64,000 nucleotides of DNA from JBBRCE01 sp038205115 (GTDB taxonomy: Bacteria > Planctomycetota > Planctomycetia > Pirellulales > JBBRCE01): the NCBI GenBank assembly GCA_038205115.1, contig JBBRCE010000009.1:62001-126000 (forward strand). The letters run 5' to 3'. Shown here one piece after another: positions 7,908 to 17,134 of the stretch; within the stretch, counting starts at the first letter, position 1, and each line of letters starts with the position of its first letter. Under the pieces are notes generated by a model. The model searched no databases. It worked only from the letters and a program-made list of their open reading frames with translations, and was not told the DNA's origin. The position numbers and the translations under genes were made by a program.

Positions 7908-9683
7908 GTGGCCACAGCTTCCAAACCGCGGACGACCAACACGCAACGCATGACCACCGGGGCCGATGTGGTGGTTCAATCGTTGGTCAATCACGGAGTG
8001 GAGATGATCTTCGCCTATCCGGGCGGAGCAAGCATGCCGCTGCATCAGGCGTTGACGCGCTTCAAGGATCAGATTCGCACGATTTTGCCACGGCACGAAC
8101 AAGGCGGCGCGTTTGCCGCGCAAGGCTACGCACGCACCACTGGCCGGCCGGGCGTCTGCATGGCCACCAGCGGCCCCGGCGCGTTGAATTTGGTCACCGC
8201 CATCGCCGACGCCAAGATGGACAGCATCCCGCTGGTTGCCATCACTGGCCAAGTAGGCACGCCGGTCATTGGCACCGATGCCTTTCAAGAAACGCCCATC
8301 GTTGAAGTTTGCCGCGGCATCACCAAACACCATTATCTGGTCACCGATCCGGCCGATCTGACGCGAGTGATGAAAGAAGCGTTTCATATCGCCAGTACCG
8401 GCCGACCGGGCCCCGTGCTGGTGGATGTGCCCAAGAACGTGCAGATGGCGACCTTTGTGCCCGACTACGACGCGCCCATGCAGTTGCCGGGCTATCGCGC
8501 CAAAGTTCGTCAGGCGCTGCCCGAACAGATCCAGCAAATTGCCGCGGCCATCAAACGCTCCAAGCGACCCGTCATTTATGCCGGCGGTGGCGTGATCTCG
8601 GGCGAAGCCAGCGCCGAACTCCGCGAACTGGTCAAAAAAACAAAAATTCCCGTCACCATGACCCTCATGGGCCTGGGCGCGTATCCCGGCACCGAAACGC
8701 TTTCGCTCGACATGCTAGGCATGCACGGCACGGTCTATTCCAATTACGCCGTGAACGAAGCCGACCTGCTGTTAGCCTTTGGCGTGCGTTTTGACGACCG
8801 AGTGACCGGCAAGGTCAGCGAGTTCGCCAAGCATGGGTTCATCGTGCACATTGACGTCGATCCTTCGGAAATCAACAAAAACAAAGAAGTGCACATTCCG
8901 GTGGTCAGCGATATCAAATACGCGCTGGCCGAACTCAACAAAATCGTCGAAGCGCCGGAAGACCTTTCCAAATGGCACAAGCAAATTGCCGATTGGAAAG
9001 AAGCCGATCCGCTCAAGTTCGACACTTCGTTTGATGGCATTCTGCCGCAGCACGCCATTTCCGAACTCTCGCGAATCACTCGCGGCGAAGACACCATCAT
9101 CACCGTCGGCGTGGGCCAACATCAAATGTGGGCCGCGCAGCATTATAAATTCATGCACCCCCGCACCTGGATGTCCAGCTCCGGTCTCGGCACGATGGGC
9201 TTTGGCCTGCCGTCCGCGATGGGTGCAAAAGCCGCGCACCCCGATAAACTGGTGGTCGATATCGACGGCGACGGCAGCTTTTTGATGAACGTGCAGGAAC
9301 TGGCCACCTGCTTCTGCGAAAAACTGCCCGTCAAAGTGCTGCTGCTCAACAACCAACACCTGGGCATGGTCGTACAGTGGGAAGATCGCTTCTTTGCCGG
9401 CAACCGCGCCAACACCTATCTCGGCCCGATCGATAATCCGGAAGCAGTCGGCAAGGGCAATGGCATCGGTCCACAGCAGCGATACCCAGACTTCGTGTCC
9501 ATCGCCAAGGGCTTCGGTTGCGGTGCACGCCACATCAGCAAGAAATCGGAATTGACCGACGCCATCAAAGAAATGATTGCCTATCCCGGTCCGTTCGTGC
9601 TGGACGTGCAGGTTCCCTATCAGGAACACGTGCTGCCGATGATTCCCGCCGGCATGACGGTCAAGGATTTGATCAAGGAGTAA
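7908..9683 (+). CDS. ilvB: Acetolactate synthase, large (catalytic) subunit
   Basis: Thiamine-diphosphate enzyme that condenses two pyruvates to acetolactate (valine/leucine) or pyruvate with 2-oxobutyrate (isoleucine). The start is GTG at 7908 after a GAGGT ribosome site; the protein is 591 residues. Domain order is normal: the N-terminal PYR domain with catalytic Glu64 in PRHEQGGAFAAQGYARTTGR, a central Rossmann-like domain (KRPVIYAGGGV), and the C-terminal PP domain with the ThDP/Mg motif GDGSFLMNVQELATC ending in LLLNN. FAD-binding residues of the biosynthetic type appear around GVRFDDRVTGKV, which marks it as anabolic rather than catabolic. The small regulatory subunit (ilvN) is not adjacent: the next genes are hicBA. 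This fits a dispersed branched-chain pathway, as does citramalate synthase elsewhere in the window. Confidence 0.95.
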   Translation: MATASKPRTTNTQRMTTGADVVVQSLVNHGVEMIFAYPGGASMPLHQALTRFKDQIRTILPRHEQGGAFAAQGYARTTGRPGVCMATSGPGALNLVTAIADAKMDSIPLVAITGQVGTPVIGTDAFQETPIVEVCRGITKHHYLVTDPADLTRVMKEAFHIASTGRPGPVLVDVPKNVQMATFVPDYDAPMQLPGYRAKVRQALPEQIQQIAAAIKRSKRPVIYAGGGVISGEASAELRELVKKTKIPVTMTLMGLGAYPGTETLSLDMLGMHGTVYSNYAVNEADLLLAFGVRFDDRVTGKVSEFAKHGFIVHIDVDPSEINKNKEVHIPVVSDIKYALAELNKIVEAPEDLSKWHKQIADWKEADPLKFDTSFDGILPQHAISELSRITRGEDTIITVGVGQHQMWAAQHYKFMHPRTWMSSSGLGTMGFGLPSAMGAKAAHPDKLVVDIDGDGSFLMNVQELATCFCEKLPVKVLLLNNQHLGMVVQWEDRFFAGNRANTYLGPIDNPEAVGKGNGIGPQQRYPDFVSIAKGFGCGARHISKKSELTDAIKEMIAYPGPFVLDVQVPYQEHVLPMIPAGMTVKDLIKE

Positions 9684-9791
9684 GCCACAGGCAATCCTCC
9701 TAGAAGCGAAGACGAAGGAGCGCTGGCGACCAACCTGCAGCGGTCGTGAATCGGTCAGTGGCGAAGATTCATCCCCAGGAGTCTAGTCGGA

Positions 9792-10070
9792 TTGATTCAT
9801 CGAAATTCGGGAATTGCTGCGCGTACGATTTCGCAAAATCACGTCACGGCTACCGACGGAAAGGAAAACTCCCAGCGCTACAAGATCGTCATTCACCGCA
9901 CTGACGAGGGAATCAGCGTATCGGTGTCGGCATTGCCCGGTTGTTGGTCTGAGGGCGACACCGGGGAACACGCTCTGGTCAACATCCAGGATGCAATTCG
10001 CGAATACTCGGCCGCTTTGGACGATCACTTCAAGGACGCGGAAGTACGCGAGGTGGAAGTGACGGTGTAA
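9792..10070 (+). CDS. hicB: HicB-family antitoxin
   Basis: A short protein whose core (YKIVIHRTDEGISVSVSALP, then GCWSEGDTGEHALVNIQDAI) is the partly degraded RNase H-like fold of HicB antitoxins, where 'LPGC.s.GdT.eEAl.ni.eAI' is the family hallmark. The annotated start is a TTG at 9792; no better ATG or GTG is visible before the conserved core at about residue 28, so the true N-terminus is uncertain. A DNA-binding C-terminal helix-turn-helix is absent, as in short HicB forms. It ends 2 bases before hicA, in the order antitoxin-toxin that many HicBA pairs of environmental bacteria show. The antitoxin should bind and neutralise HicA and repress the pair. Confidence 0.8.
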   Translation: MIHRNSGIAARTISQNHVTATDGKENSQRYKIVIHRTDEGISVSVSALPGCWSEGDTGEHALVNIQDAIREYSAALDDHFKDAEVREVEVTV

Positions 10071-10072
10071 CC

Positions 10073-10255
10073 GTGCCAAAAATCGTTGGCGTGAATCATC
10101 CGAATGCGGTTCGAGCGTTTGAGAATGCGGGATTTTCAATCATTCGTCAAGGCGAGCATATCGTGATGACCGGCGGCACGCGCCAAGTGACGATTCCGCG
10201 GCACAATCCCGTCAAGGGTTTTACGCTGGCGGAATCGTGCAAGACGCGGGACTGA
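10073..10255 (+). CDS. hicA: HicA-family mRNA interferase toxin
   Basis: A 60-residue double-stranded-RNA-binding-fold protein that cleaves mRNA when free of HicB. The sequence follows the family: an N-terminal helix (NAVRAFENAGFSIIRQG) then EHIVMTGG with the expected catalytic His in the position of the usual GSH, followed by RQVTIPRHNPVKGFTLA, the conserved 'v.vP.H...l..gtL' strand-helix. It starts at a GTG at 10073, two bases after the hicB stop, so translation is probably coupled. The length is normal for the family, so nothing suggests inactivation. The pair sits between ilvB and an unrelated zinc-ribbon gene, a typical single-module insertion. Confidence 0.82.
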   Translation: MPKIVGVNHPNAVRAFENAGFSIIRQGEHIVMTGGTRQVTIPRHNPVKGFTLAESCKTRD

Positions 10256-10436
10256 CCGTTGACCGGTTCCGCAAGTTACTTTAACTTAGCCCGGCAGCGG
10301 GTGGCGTGCCACCGAATCGTTGCCTCGCGATGGGTGCGTCATTTTGCGCTCCGCGGCGAAGTTGACGGTACATCATCCGACGCTCGAAGGCCGACGCGAT
10401 GCCCTGGGAAGCTCACAATCGATCTGACGGTTTTTA

Positions 10437-11381
10437 ATGGCTCAACAACTCGTTAAGGTCGCCAGCTTTACCAACGCACCGCAGGCGTACGCCGCCCGCG
10501 TCTTTTTGCAGGCGCAGGGAATCCCGGCAGTCGTGACCGGCGAAGCGTCTGCCACAACGATGTCGCACATTGGCGCGGCGCTGGGCGGCGTGCAATTGTT
10601 CGTCCATCAGGAACAGGCCGATCGCGCGTTGGAGCTGATTCGCGAGTTTTCCAAAACGCCGCCGGCATTGTCAGGCGGCAATTTGAAATGCCCCGCTTGC
10701 GGCGAAAAGTTCGAGCCCGGCTTCGAAGTCTGCTGGAAATGCGGTGCGACCCTGGACGGCCAGAGCGATCCGTCGTTTCGAACACCGGAGCGCGACGCCG
10801 ACGAATCACCCTCCGATGAAACCGATGACGATGACGATCAACAGGACGAGTGGTTGCGCGAAGCGGGCAGCCACAACCGTCAGCGGGCCGAGCAACTGCT
10901 CCAGCAGTCGGCTGTCGCGGCGCTCGATCGCGAGCCGCCGGCCGACGCGCCCGCCTGGGTTTGCCCGGCTTGCGGCCGTCGCGTGGCGACAGATGACGAT
11001 CACTGCTGGAATTGCGGTGCAACGCATGCCGGCAATTTCAACCCCTTTCAATCGCCTACGCTGATCGGCACCATGGCCGATGCTCCTGATACACCGCAAG
11101 CTGCCAGCGCGAATCAACGTCTCGACGCGCAGGCCACACGCGCATGGCGCACGGCAGTGATTGGAATTGCGGTCTGCCCACCCATTCTGAATCTCTATTC
11201 GCTATGGCTGTCGCTGGATTTATTCTTCAGCGAAACTCCCCTGTCGCCCTTCGCCAAGAAACGCCTGCTCGGCACCTTCCTGATTAATACGTTGCTGGTG
11301 GCCTTAATCGTCGCGTTTAAGATGGATGCGCTGTTTATGTTCGCGGGACTGATTCGCTTTTTCATGAATCCATTGCGGTAG
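10437..11381 (+). CDS. DUF2007 protein with two zinc ribbons and C-terminal membrane helices
   Basis: A 314-residue protein. Residues 1-75 form a DUF2007-type 'putative signal transducing' domain (VASFTNAPQAYAARVFLQAQGI..., HQEQADRALELI), a small ferredoxin-like fold. Two zinc ribbons follow: CPACGEKFEPGFEVCWKCGA at about residues 83-102 and CPACGRRVATDDDHCWNCGA at about 179-198, separated by an acidic linker (DESPSDETDDDDDQQDEW). The C-terminus has two hydrophobic segments (about residues 238-260 and 275-300), so the protein is probably membrane anchored with the ribbons in the cytoplasm. DUF2007 proteins have been linked loosely to PII-like signalling; no experimental role is assumed. It appears monocistronic. 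No strong Shine-Dalgarno precedes the ATG. Confidence 0.8.
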   Translation: MAQQLVKVASFTNAPQAYAARVFLQAQGIPAVVTGEASATTMSHIGAALGGVQLFVHQEQADRALELIREFSKTPPALSGGNLKCPACGEKFEPGFEVCWKCGATLDGQSDPSFRTPERDADESPSDETDDDDDQQDEWLREAGSHNRQRAEQLLQQSAVAALDREPPADAPAWVCPACGRRVATDDDHCWNCGATHAGNFNPFQSPTLIGTMADAPDTPQAASANQRLDAQATRAWRTAVIGIAVCPPILNLYSLWLSLDLFFSETPLSPFAKKRLLGTFLINTLLVALIVAFKMDALFMFAGLIRFFMNPLR

Positions 11382-11716
11382 CGCGAGCCGACGCGCATTC
11401 CTAACCGTAGCGATACAAACTCGCGCCCACCGCAAACGACCGCCTACCGATTTCTGTCAGACGTGGACGCCGATGGCTTGGCCTTCCGCGGTGATGATCC
11501 TTCGAGCTGGGAGGCAACGACCTCAACGTTCAACTGGTGCCGGAAACGCGCGGGTTGGCTCGCCACCGCTCGTACTTTGGCAAACGCTTGGACGCGGTCC
11601 TAAGACCCGAAACTCGCGATTAGGGTGCCACTTGCCCAGCGATACGTCTGCGTAAACCCGTAGCGCTCGCATTCACCGCCCCGATCAGAACACGTGTGGC
11701 GCAAAGTAAGCTGGCG
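11382..11716. other. Intergenic region, no gene recognised
   Basis: About 335 bases between two converging genes. A 60-residue open frame (11473-11655, plus) has no recognisable sequence features or ribosome site. I saw no strong hairpin followed by a T-run. Because it lies downstream of a possible peptide-processing operon I looked for a short double-glycine or Cys-rich precursor gene here and saw none. Confidence 0.4.
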
Positions 11717-13960
11717 TTACAGTTTGAAGTTGAATTGGTGCGAGAGATAGCGCCACACCCGTTCGCCCAGGCTCATGGTGCCGGCATGGATTTTGCCGCG
11801 CCCACGCAGGCCGGGTTGCATGAATTGTCGCTCGTCGTCAATGGGCGCGCGTGCCTGGTACATGATGCTCAGTGGCCGGGGCACGCCCGAAGCGTCGGCC
11901 TTGGTGGCAATATCGCCGCCGTTCTGATTAGTGAGCTGTTTTGAAGCCACCTTCATATCGAGCGGAGAAATTTCGGCCACGGTAGAAGTGAACGTTTCGT
12001 AGGGCAGTTGGTCGAGTTTGATTTCTACCGTCTGATCTTTGCGAATGAAATCGATGTCGCCTTGGTCGATGACCAGAATGGCTTCCCACTTCGCAGGATC
12101 GCCAATCTGACAAAACAGCGTGCTTTCTTGCAATGTGGCGCCGATGTTTTTTTGCTCCAGCGGCGTGCCGGTCCAGGTGGGCAATTTGCCGCTCTCGTCA
12201 TCGGGCCGCGGCGGTTGCTCCGGCGGAGGGATGATCATGCCGGCGATGGGTGCTACCAGGTTCAATTGTTGCTGGTCGCGCCGCTTGTCTTGGATGCGTT
12301 GCTGCAGGCTGTCGCGAGTTTTTTCCATCTTGGCAATTTGCTGGCGGGCTTCCTGAGCGTTGATACCGCTGAATTGGCGCAGACTGCCAATTTCGGAAAC
12401 GTTTTTATCCAGCTCACGCTGCATCTCTTGGATATCGAGTTCCAGGTCCACGCTCACCAGCTTGGCCAGCGGAGCGCCGGCCGCCACCGTTTGACCTTGA
12501 TGCACGTCCAGTTCGTCCAGAATGCTCGGCTTGCGGACCCAAACATTGGCGGCGTCGCGTGGTTTGATTTCTAGCGAACACATCACGCGATGCGGTAGCG
12601 GCAACCACAGCACCAGGGCGATCAGCGACAGCACCACGCCCACCGTGGCATACAGGCGAGGCTTCTTCACGGTATCGAGTCTCCCCGGAACAGACAGATG
12701 TTTGTAAAGCTTCCACAGCGGTTGGACGCCCAGGCCCCAAATCGTGCCCAGTGCAATCACCTGGCCGAGCGCTTCCAAGTGATACGGCTTGAACACATTG
12801 TTCAAGAACCACAAGATCGAAATTGCCACCACCCAGCTATAAATGCTGGCCGCCACCGAGTACAAGGCAAAGAACCACTGATTGCGCTGCGGCAAAAACG
12901 GGTCGGGCTGTTCTTCCAAGCCCAGGCACCACTCGCCCGCTTTGCGTCCCAAGATGCCGGTGGCTTTTTGGCGCAGGTTGGGAATTTCGGAAAGGTCCGA
13001 AAGAATGTAGTAGCCGTCGTAGCGCAGCAGCGGATTGGCGTTGAACATCAGCGTACTGACCGAGCAGACGAACATCGTGCTCAGACAGACCTGGTTCAAC
13101 AGTGTTTCTTCGGCCGTGAACCACCAGATGAAGGTGGCGATCGAGGCAATACACAATTCTACGTACATGCCGGCGGCACCAATCGCCGCCCGCGACCACT
13201 TGTTGGGAAGCATCCACGAATCCGAAACATTGCAATACAAGCAGGGCGTCATGACCAGCAGCAGCACGCCCATCTCGTGGCATTCGCCGCCAAAGTGTTT
13301 GCACGACAGGCCATGCCCAAACTCGTGCAAGATTTTGGTCACCATCAGCGCCGTGCCCAAGTAGATCCAGTTGTGCGCGCTAAAAAACTGATGAAAAGTC
13401 GGCAGCCGCGATTGGAATTTATCGAAGTTGACCAGCACCAGCGTCAGGGCGCAAAGGCCCATCAACACGCAGCAGAACACCGCGGTGGTCGTGAAAAACC
13501 ACTTGACCTTTTTGTAGAGCCAGTTGAGCAGCCGTTCTGGGTCAATGCCTTTGAAGCGAATCGCCATCACATTGGCGATCATCTGCGTGAACTCTTCCCA
13601 GCGGCGTTCGTCGCCGCGTTTGTAGAGTTGCAAGCCCTGGCCCGGCGCGTCGGACACCAGCAAGTTGCTGCGGTGCAACATGCCGACGAACTGGCCCAGT
13701 TCTTCGACCGTGATCTTCTGCGGCGGAAAGCGATCTTCGAAGGCCGCCTTTAAATCGTCCAGGCTGCGCTTGCCGTCGAGCATTTCCAAAATGGCGAACT
13801 CTTCTTCCTGAAAACGGAAGTAGTGCAAGCCAATCGGTTCTTTGACAACCCAGTACAGTTCGCCCTGGTAGCGATGCCGATCCGTGCCCAGGTCTGGACG
13901 CATCCGCCACGGCAGCGGACGAGCCGAACTGGAAACCAGATGCGAACCGGCAGGAGGCAT
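11717..13960 (-). CDS. Membrane protein with PqqD-like domain, M50 site-2 metalloprotease core and HlyD-like C-terminus
   Basis: A 747-residue multidomain membrane protein. Residues about 25-105 (ELYWVVKEPIGLHYFRFQEE ... RSLDDLKAAFEDRF ... ELGQFVGMLHRSNLL) look like a PqqD-type winged-helix domain, the fold that binds leader peptides (RRE) in RiPP systems. The zinc-protease core follows: HEFGH at 212-216, FGGECHEMGVLLL, and the third ligand in NPLLRYDGYY (Asp315), with about six or more membrane helices between residues 155 and 460. The C-terminal 260 residues form a HlyD/biotinyl-lipoyl-like adaptor with a coiled coil (VRKPSILDELDVHQGQTVAAGAPL; QREL...QQIAKMEKTRDSLQQRI). It resembles 'putative peptide zinc metalloprotease' proteins. 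It is last in an operon after two HlyD proteins. The substrate is unknown. Confidence 0.85.
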   Translation of the reverse strand: MPPAGSHLVSSSARPLPWRMRPDLGTDRHRYQGELYWVVKEPIGLHYFRFQEEEFAILEMLDGKRSLDDLKAAFEDRFPPQKITVEELGQFVGMLHRSNLLVSDAPGQGLQLYKRGDERRWEEFTQMIANVMAIRFKGIDPERLLNWLYKKVKWFFTTTAVFCCVLMGLCALTLVLVNFDKFQSRLPTFHQFFSAHNWIYLGTALMVTKILHEFGHGLSCKHFGGECHEMGVLLLVMTPCLYCNVSDSWMLPNKWSRAAIGAAGMYVELCIASIATFIWWFTAEETLLNQVCLSTMFVCSVSTLMFNANPLLRYDGYYILSDLSEIPNLRQKATGILGRKAGEWCLGLEEQPDPFLPQRNQWFFALYSVAASIYSWVVAISILWFLNNVFKPYHLEALGQVIALGTIWGLGVQPLWKLYKHLSVPGRLDTVKKPRLYATVGVVLSLIALVLWLPLPHRVMCSLEIKPRDAANVWVRKPSILDELDVHQGQTVAAGAPLAKLVSVDLELDIQEMQRELDKNVSEIGSLRQFSGINAQEARQQIAKMEKTRDSLQQRIQDKRRDQQQLNLVAPIAGMIIPPPEQPPRPDDESGKLPTWTGTPLEQKNIGATLQESTLFCQIGDPAKWEAILVIDQGDIDFIRKDQTVEIKLDQLPYETFTSTVAEISPLDMKVASKQLTNQNGGDIATKADASGVPRPLSIMYQARAPIDDERQFMQPGLRGRGKIHAGTMSLGERVWRYLSHQFNFKL

Positions 13961-14034
13961 GGCGAACCGATGTTTGTTGTGCTGCGGGCTGTTGCTGGAG
14001 TTTCACGCGCGGCGGGCCGAGCGACCCAAAACGC

Positions 14035-15039
14035 TTAACGGCGCGGGCCGTCGGTCCGCAAACCGTCCGGCGACATGTCTCGCGTGATTTTTACCGGGCC
14101 GGCGGACGTAACGTCGATGGTCATGTCGGCCGTCAAACCCGGACGCAGCAGCCACTGTTGATTGGGGCCTTGGCGATTTTGTACTTCGGCCAGAATACGG
14201 AAATTGTCGCCGGCTTCGTTCAGCGGATTCACAAACACCACGCGTCCCGGGAAGCGAACTTTTTGCCCACGGGCCAACGTGACGTCAACAGCCACTTCGC
14301 GGCCGCTGATTTCATCGGGATTGTACTTGCTGGCGCTGACGTAACCTTCGACCCGCACGCGATCTACCTGCACCACGTGCAGTACGGTATCGCCGGGCTT
14401 GACCCATTCGCCGGCGTGCGTGTTGACGCGGACCACCAACCCATCCAGCGGCGAGCGTACCTGACGGCGCTCCATGTTGTTGGCGGCGCCTTTGACTTCG
14501 GCCGCTTTGTTGTCGGCGGTGTACGATTGAATTTTTCGCTCGATCAACGCCTGTTCTTTTTGCAGACCGGCTTTATCGGCCGCCAATTTCAAGCGATCGA
14601 CCTCAATTTGCGGAATCGAACCGGGCGTGCGGGCGTTGGCCCGCAGCGAGCGCTCGTGCTCCACAATCGCCAGCGCCTCGGCTTTGACGGCAAAGCGAAA
14701 ATCCACGTCGCTGTTGGCTTTTTCGCGGGCGCCGCGTTCTTCGGCTTCGGCGGCAATCTTTTGAATTTGCACCTGCATGTCGTCGATCTGCGCCAGCACG
14801 TCGCCGCGTTTGACCTGCTCGCCTTCATGCACGTTGATTTTGACCAGCACACCCGCTTCTTGCGCCGGTACTTGGGCTTCGTCAATGATCGTGACCAGGC
14901 AGCCCGAGATCGTCGGATTGGCTTCGGCGCTGGATGCGCTGGGCGCGGCAAACAACTGCGAGTTCAGCAACGGAGCCGCAAACAGCGCGACAATCTGCAG
15001 TGTCGATAGCGCGGTCAACAGGTAGCGATGTATCTTCAT
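14035..15039 (-). CDS. HlyD-family periplasmic adaptor (membrane fusion) protein
   Basis: A 334-residue exported adaptor. The start is the ATG ending at 15039 (MKIHRYLLTALSTLQIVALF), which gives a good signal peptide ending near AAPSASSA. Residues about 45-85 (IDEAQVPAQEAGVLVKINVH, EGEQVKRGDVLAQID) are the first half of the lipoyl-like domain; a coiled-coil hairpin with charged heptads covers about 90-190; the second lipoyl half and beta-barrel follow (RRQVRSPLDGLVVRVNTHAGEWVKPGDTVLHVV, then FPGRVVFVNPLNEAGDNFRI). These adaptors normally link an inner-membrane transporter to TolC in the outer membrane. No ABC or RND pump is next to it; the partners here are a GAF-HlyD protein upstream (76-base gap) and the M50 protein downstream (74-base gap). 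Confidence 0.88.
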   Translation of the reverse strand: MKIHRYLLTALSTLQIVALFAAPLLNSQLFAAPSASSAEANPTISGCLVTIIDEAQVPAQEAGVLVKINVHEGEQVKRGDVLAQIDDMQVQIQKIAAEAEERGAREKANSDVDFRFAVKAEALAIVEHERSLRANARTPGSIPQIEVDRLKLAADKAGLQKEQALIERKIQSYTADNKAAEVKGAANNMERRQVRSPLDGLVVRVNTHAGEWVKPGDTVLHVVQVDRVRVEGYVSASKYNPDEISGREVAVDVTLARGQKVRFPGRVVFVNPLNEAGDNFRILAEVQNRQGPNQQWLLRPGLTADMTIDVTSAGPVKITRDMSPDGLRTDGPRR

Positions 15040-15115
15040 GGATCGACTCGCAATTCGTGGCGTTATGTGATGATTGAACCGTGCACGGGGCTGCAATTGT
15101 CGCGGCCGTTCACGG

Positions 15116-17134
15116 CTAAATGCGAAACAAGATCTTGGATTGAATGAAAGCCAGCACGTCGTGAAACCAAACGTACCCAATCGGACGCGACCCGCAATAC
15201 AGTTTGGCGGTTACGCCGGCGCCGGGCCGAATTTCCTTGAGGTCGTCTTTATTGATCTTAACTCGGATCAACACAGTGTTTCCATCTTCTCCGTGAACTT
15301 CCGCGCTGCGATGAACTTCTTTGACCGTGCCGAAGTGTTTGACGCCGGGGTCGGTGGCGACAATGTAGGTCACTTTCATCGCTTCGCCTTCTGGCAGTTC
15401 GGCCATGGCTTGCTTGATGTGCCCCATCCGCTCTTCCGGCATGCGAATCTCGAGGTCCCAATCTTTTTGCAGATCGGCCACGGTCATCAGCACTTGGCCC
15501 TTTTCCACGGGACGGCCCTCGAGCTTTTCACGCAACTGCCAACTGATGATCTCGCCATCCAGCGGCGATTTGACGTCCAGATACGCGACCTTCTCTTTCT
15601 TCACCAGGTCGATCTGTTTTTCCAGCGCGCGAATCTGCACATTCAGCGATTCGATTTCGCCCTTCAAACGTTTGCGCTCGGCTTCCGAGTACTGACCGGA
15701 GTTGAGCGCCTGAACTTTGGCGTTGGACTCTTGCACGTGCGCGTCGTGCTCGCCTTGCAACCGCTCAAGTTCGTTCTTGACGTCGGTCGAGTCGATCCGC
15801 ATCAGCAGATCGCCCAGCTTGACGTTGCCGCGCTCTTTCAGAATTTCCGAAACCGTGCCGGTCACGCGGGCAAAAATCTCGCGTTTTTCCACCGGTTCCA
15901 GAGTGCCTTTGCCTTGCAACTCGAAACTCCAAGGCACCAGGCACAACGCCAAAATGATCGCGCCGATCGTCGCGGCGATGGCGATGGTCTTAGGCAGCGT
16001 GCGCGCTTTGACCATCCAACTGGCTTTGCCGATCGTGCGCCAGACCGGCATTAAAAACAATTGATTGTGTTCGACCGCGTTGGCCAGCGCGGTGCTGCTA
16101 TGGTCCGCCACCACGCGTACGCGCTGGCGGAAACCTTCAGCCAATTTGGTTTCTTCGATCTGCTCGACAATCAGCGCGCCGACCACCGGGTTGGGTTCGG
16201 CTTCGCGATCGGTCTCGTCCTCGGGCGGCCGGCGCAACGGCAAAATGGCGACGGTTTTGGAGTGCGAGTCGTCAATGTATTCTTGCAACGCTTTTTCGAC
16301 CTGCGGCGGCATGTTGCTGGTGTCGCCGGTGTACCAGACTTCGTCGCCAGCCGCGCAAACCGCGGTCGAAAGTTTATTCAGCAGGGTAATGGTGTTGGAG
16401 CGATTGTCGAAAATTTCCTGTCCGCTGACGGATTCGACTTTGCACTTGGTGCCTTTATTGATGGCCACGCTGACGCGGTCGCACTCGATTAGGCGGCGAC
16501 CTTCGTTAGCGATGTTGTAGCAAGCGGCCCGCGGATCGAGGCTGTGGTGCGCGGTGCGGGTGAACGATTCGAGCCGCGCCCACAGCGATTGCCGCTCGTG
16601 AAAATGCCGCAGGCGATGCGTTTTGAGATACTCGCCCGCCAAGCCACACATTTGCAGCAAAAACCGCAAGTAACCTTTTTGCGTGGCGGGCGGAGCGCCG
16701 GCCCGTTGGAACACTTCCAGCACGCCTTCGATCTGTTTGTCGGCATGCATCGGCCCCAGCAGCACCAGAAAGTCGGTTGGGTTGCCTTCCTGACCTTCGC
16801 CATCACTACTGTGCGGTTCGACGACGCGGGGCGGACCGCCATCGACAATCTTCCGCAACATGCGGCCATGCTTTTGCTGCGCGTCTTCGCTTTCTGCCAG
16901 CCGGGTTTGATCCAGATTCATCTGGAACGAAAGTTCCAACTGCCCATTGGAGTTGAGCGTCCAGATGGCGCCGCCAACGGCCGCCAAGGCGTGTACTGTG
17001 CGCGACAGCAACAACTCGTAAAACGCGTTGAGTTCGATGTCCGACTGCACGGCCGCTTCGACTTCATGCATCAGGCCGCGCAAATGCTGACGCGTTTGCT
17101 CCAGCGCGGCTTCGTCGACGTATTCAGTACTCAT
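15116..17134 (-). CDS. GAF-domain HlyD-family adaptor protein
   Basis: A 672-residue inner-membrane protein; the ATG ending at 17134 (MSTEYVDEAALEQTRQHL) is preferred, since the upstream open frame shows no conservation-like pattern. Residues about 30-170 and 205-385 are GAF-like sensory domains (LLSRTVHALAAVGGAIWTLN; CYNIANEGRRLIECDRVSVAI; VGALIVEQIEETKLAEGF). A single membrane helix follows (about 408-430, IAIAATIGAIILALCLVPWSF), then a HlyD adaptor: GKGTLEPVEKREIFARVTG, coiled coil with EAERKRLKGEIESLNVQIRA, and SPLDGEIISWQLREKLEGRP. Thus a cytoplasmic sensor pair is joined to a periplasmic export adaptor, so export may be gated by a cytoplasmic ligand. First gene of the three-gene operon. 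Confidence 0.85.
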   Translation of the reverse strand: MSTEYVDEAALEQTRQHLRGLMHEVEAAVQSDIELNAFYELLLSRTVHALAAVGGAIWTLNSNGQLELSFQMNLDQTRLAESEDAQQKHGRMLRKIVDGGPPRVVEPHSSDGEGQEGNPTDFLVLLGPMHADKQIEGVLEVFQRAGAPPATQKGYLRFLLQMCGLAGEYLKTHRLRHFHERQSLWARLESFTRTAHHSLDPRAACYNIANEGRRLIECDRVSVAINKGTKCKVESVSGQEIFDNRSNTITLLNKLSTAVCAAGDEVWYTGDTSNMPPQVEKALQEYIDDSHSKTVAILPLRRPPEDETDREAEPNPVVGALIVEQIEETKLAEGFRQRVRVVADHSSTALANAVEHNQLFLMPVWRTIGKASWMVKARTLPKTIAIAATIGAIILALCLVPWSFELQGKGTLEPVEKREIFARVTGTVSEILKERGNVKLGDLLMRIDSTDVKNELERLQGEHDAHVQESNAKVQALNSGQYSEAERKRLKGEIESLNVQIRALEKQIDLVKKEKVAYLDVKSPLDGEIISWQLREKLEGRPVEKGQVLMTVADLQKDWDLEIRMPEERMGHIKQAMAELPEGEAMKVTYIVATDPGVKHFGTVKEVHRSAEVHGEDGNTVLIRVKINKDDLKEIRPGAGVTAKLYCGSRPIGYVWFHDVLAFIQSKILFRI

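Noticed and set aside
11473..11655. 60-residue open frame near the M50 operon considered as a precursor peptide
   Set aside because: Wrong strand for the operon, no leader-like or core-like features and no ribosome site.
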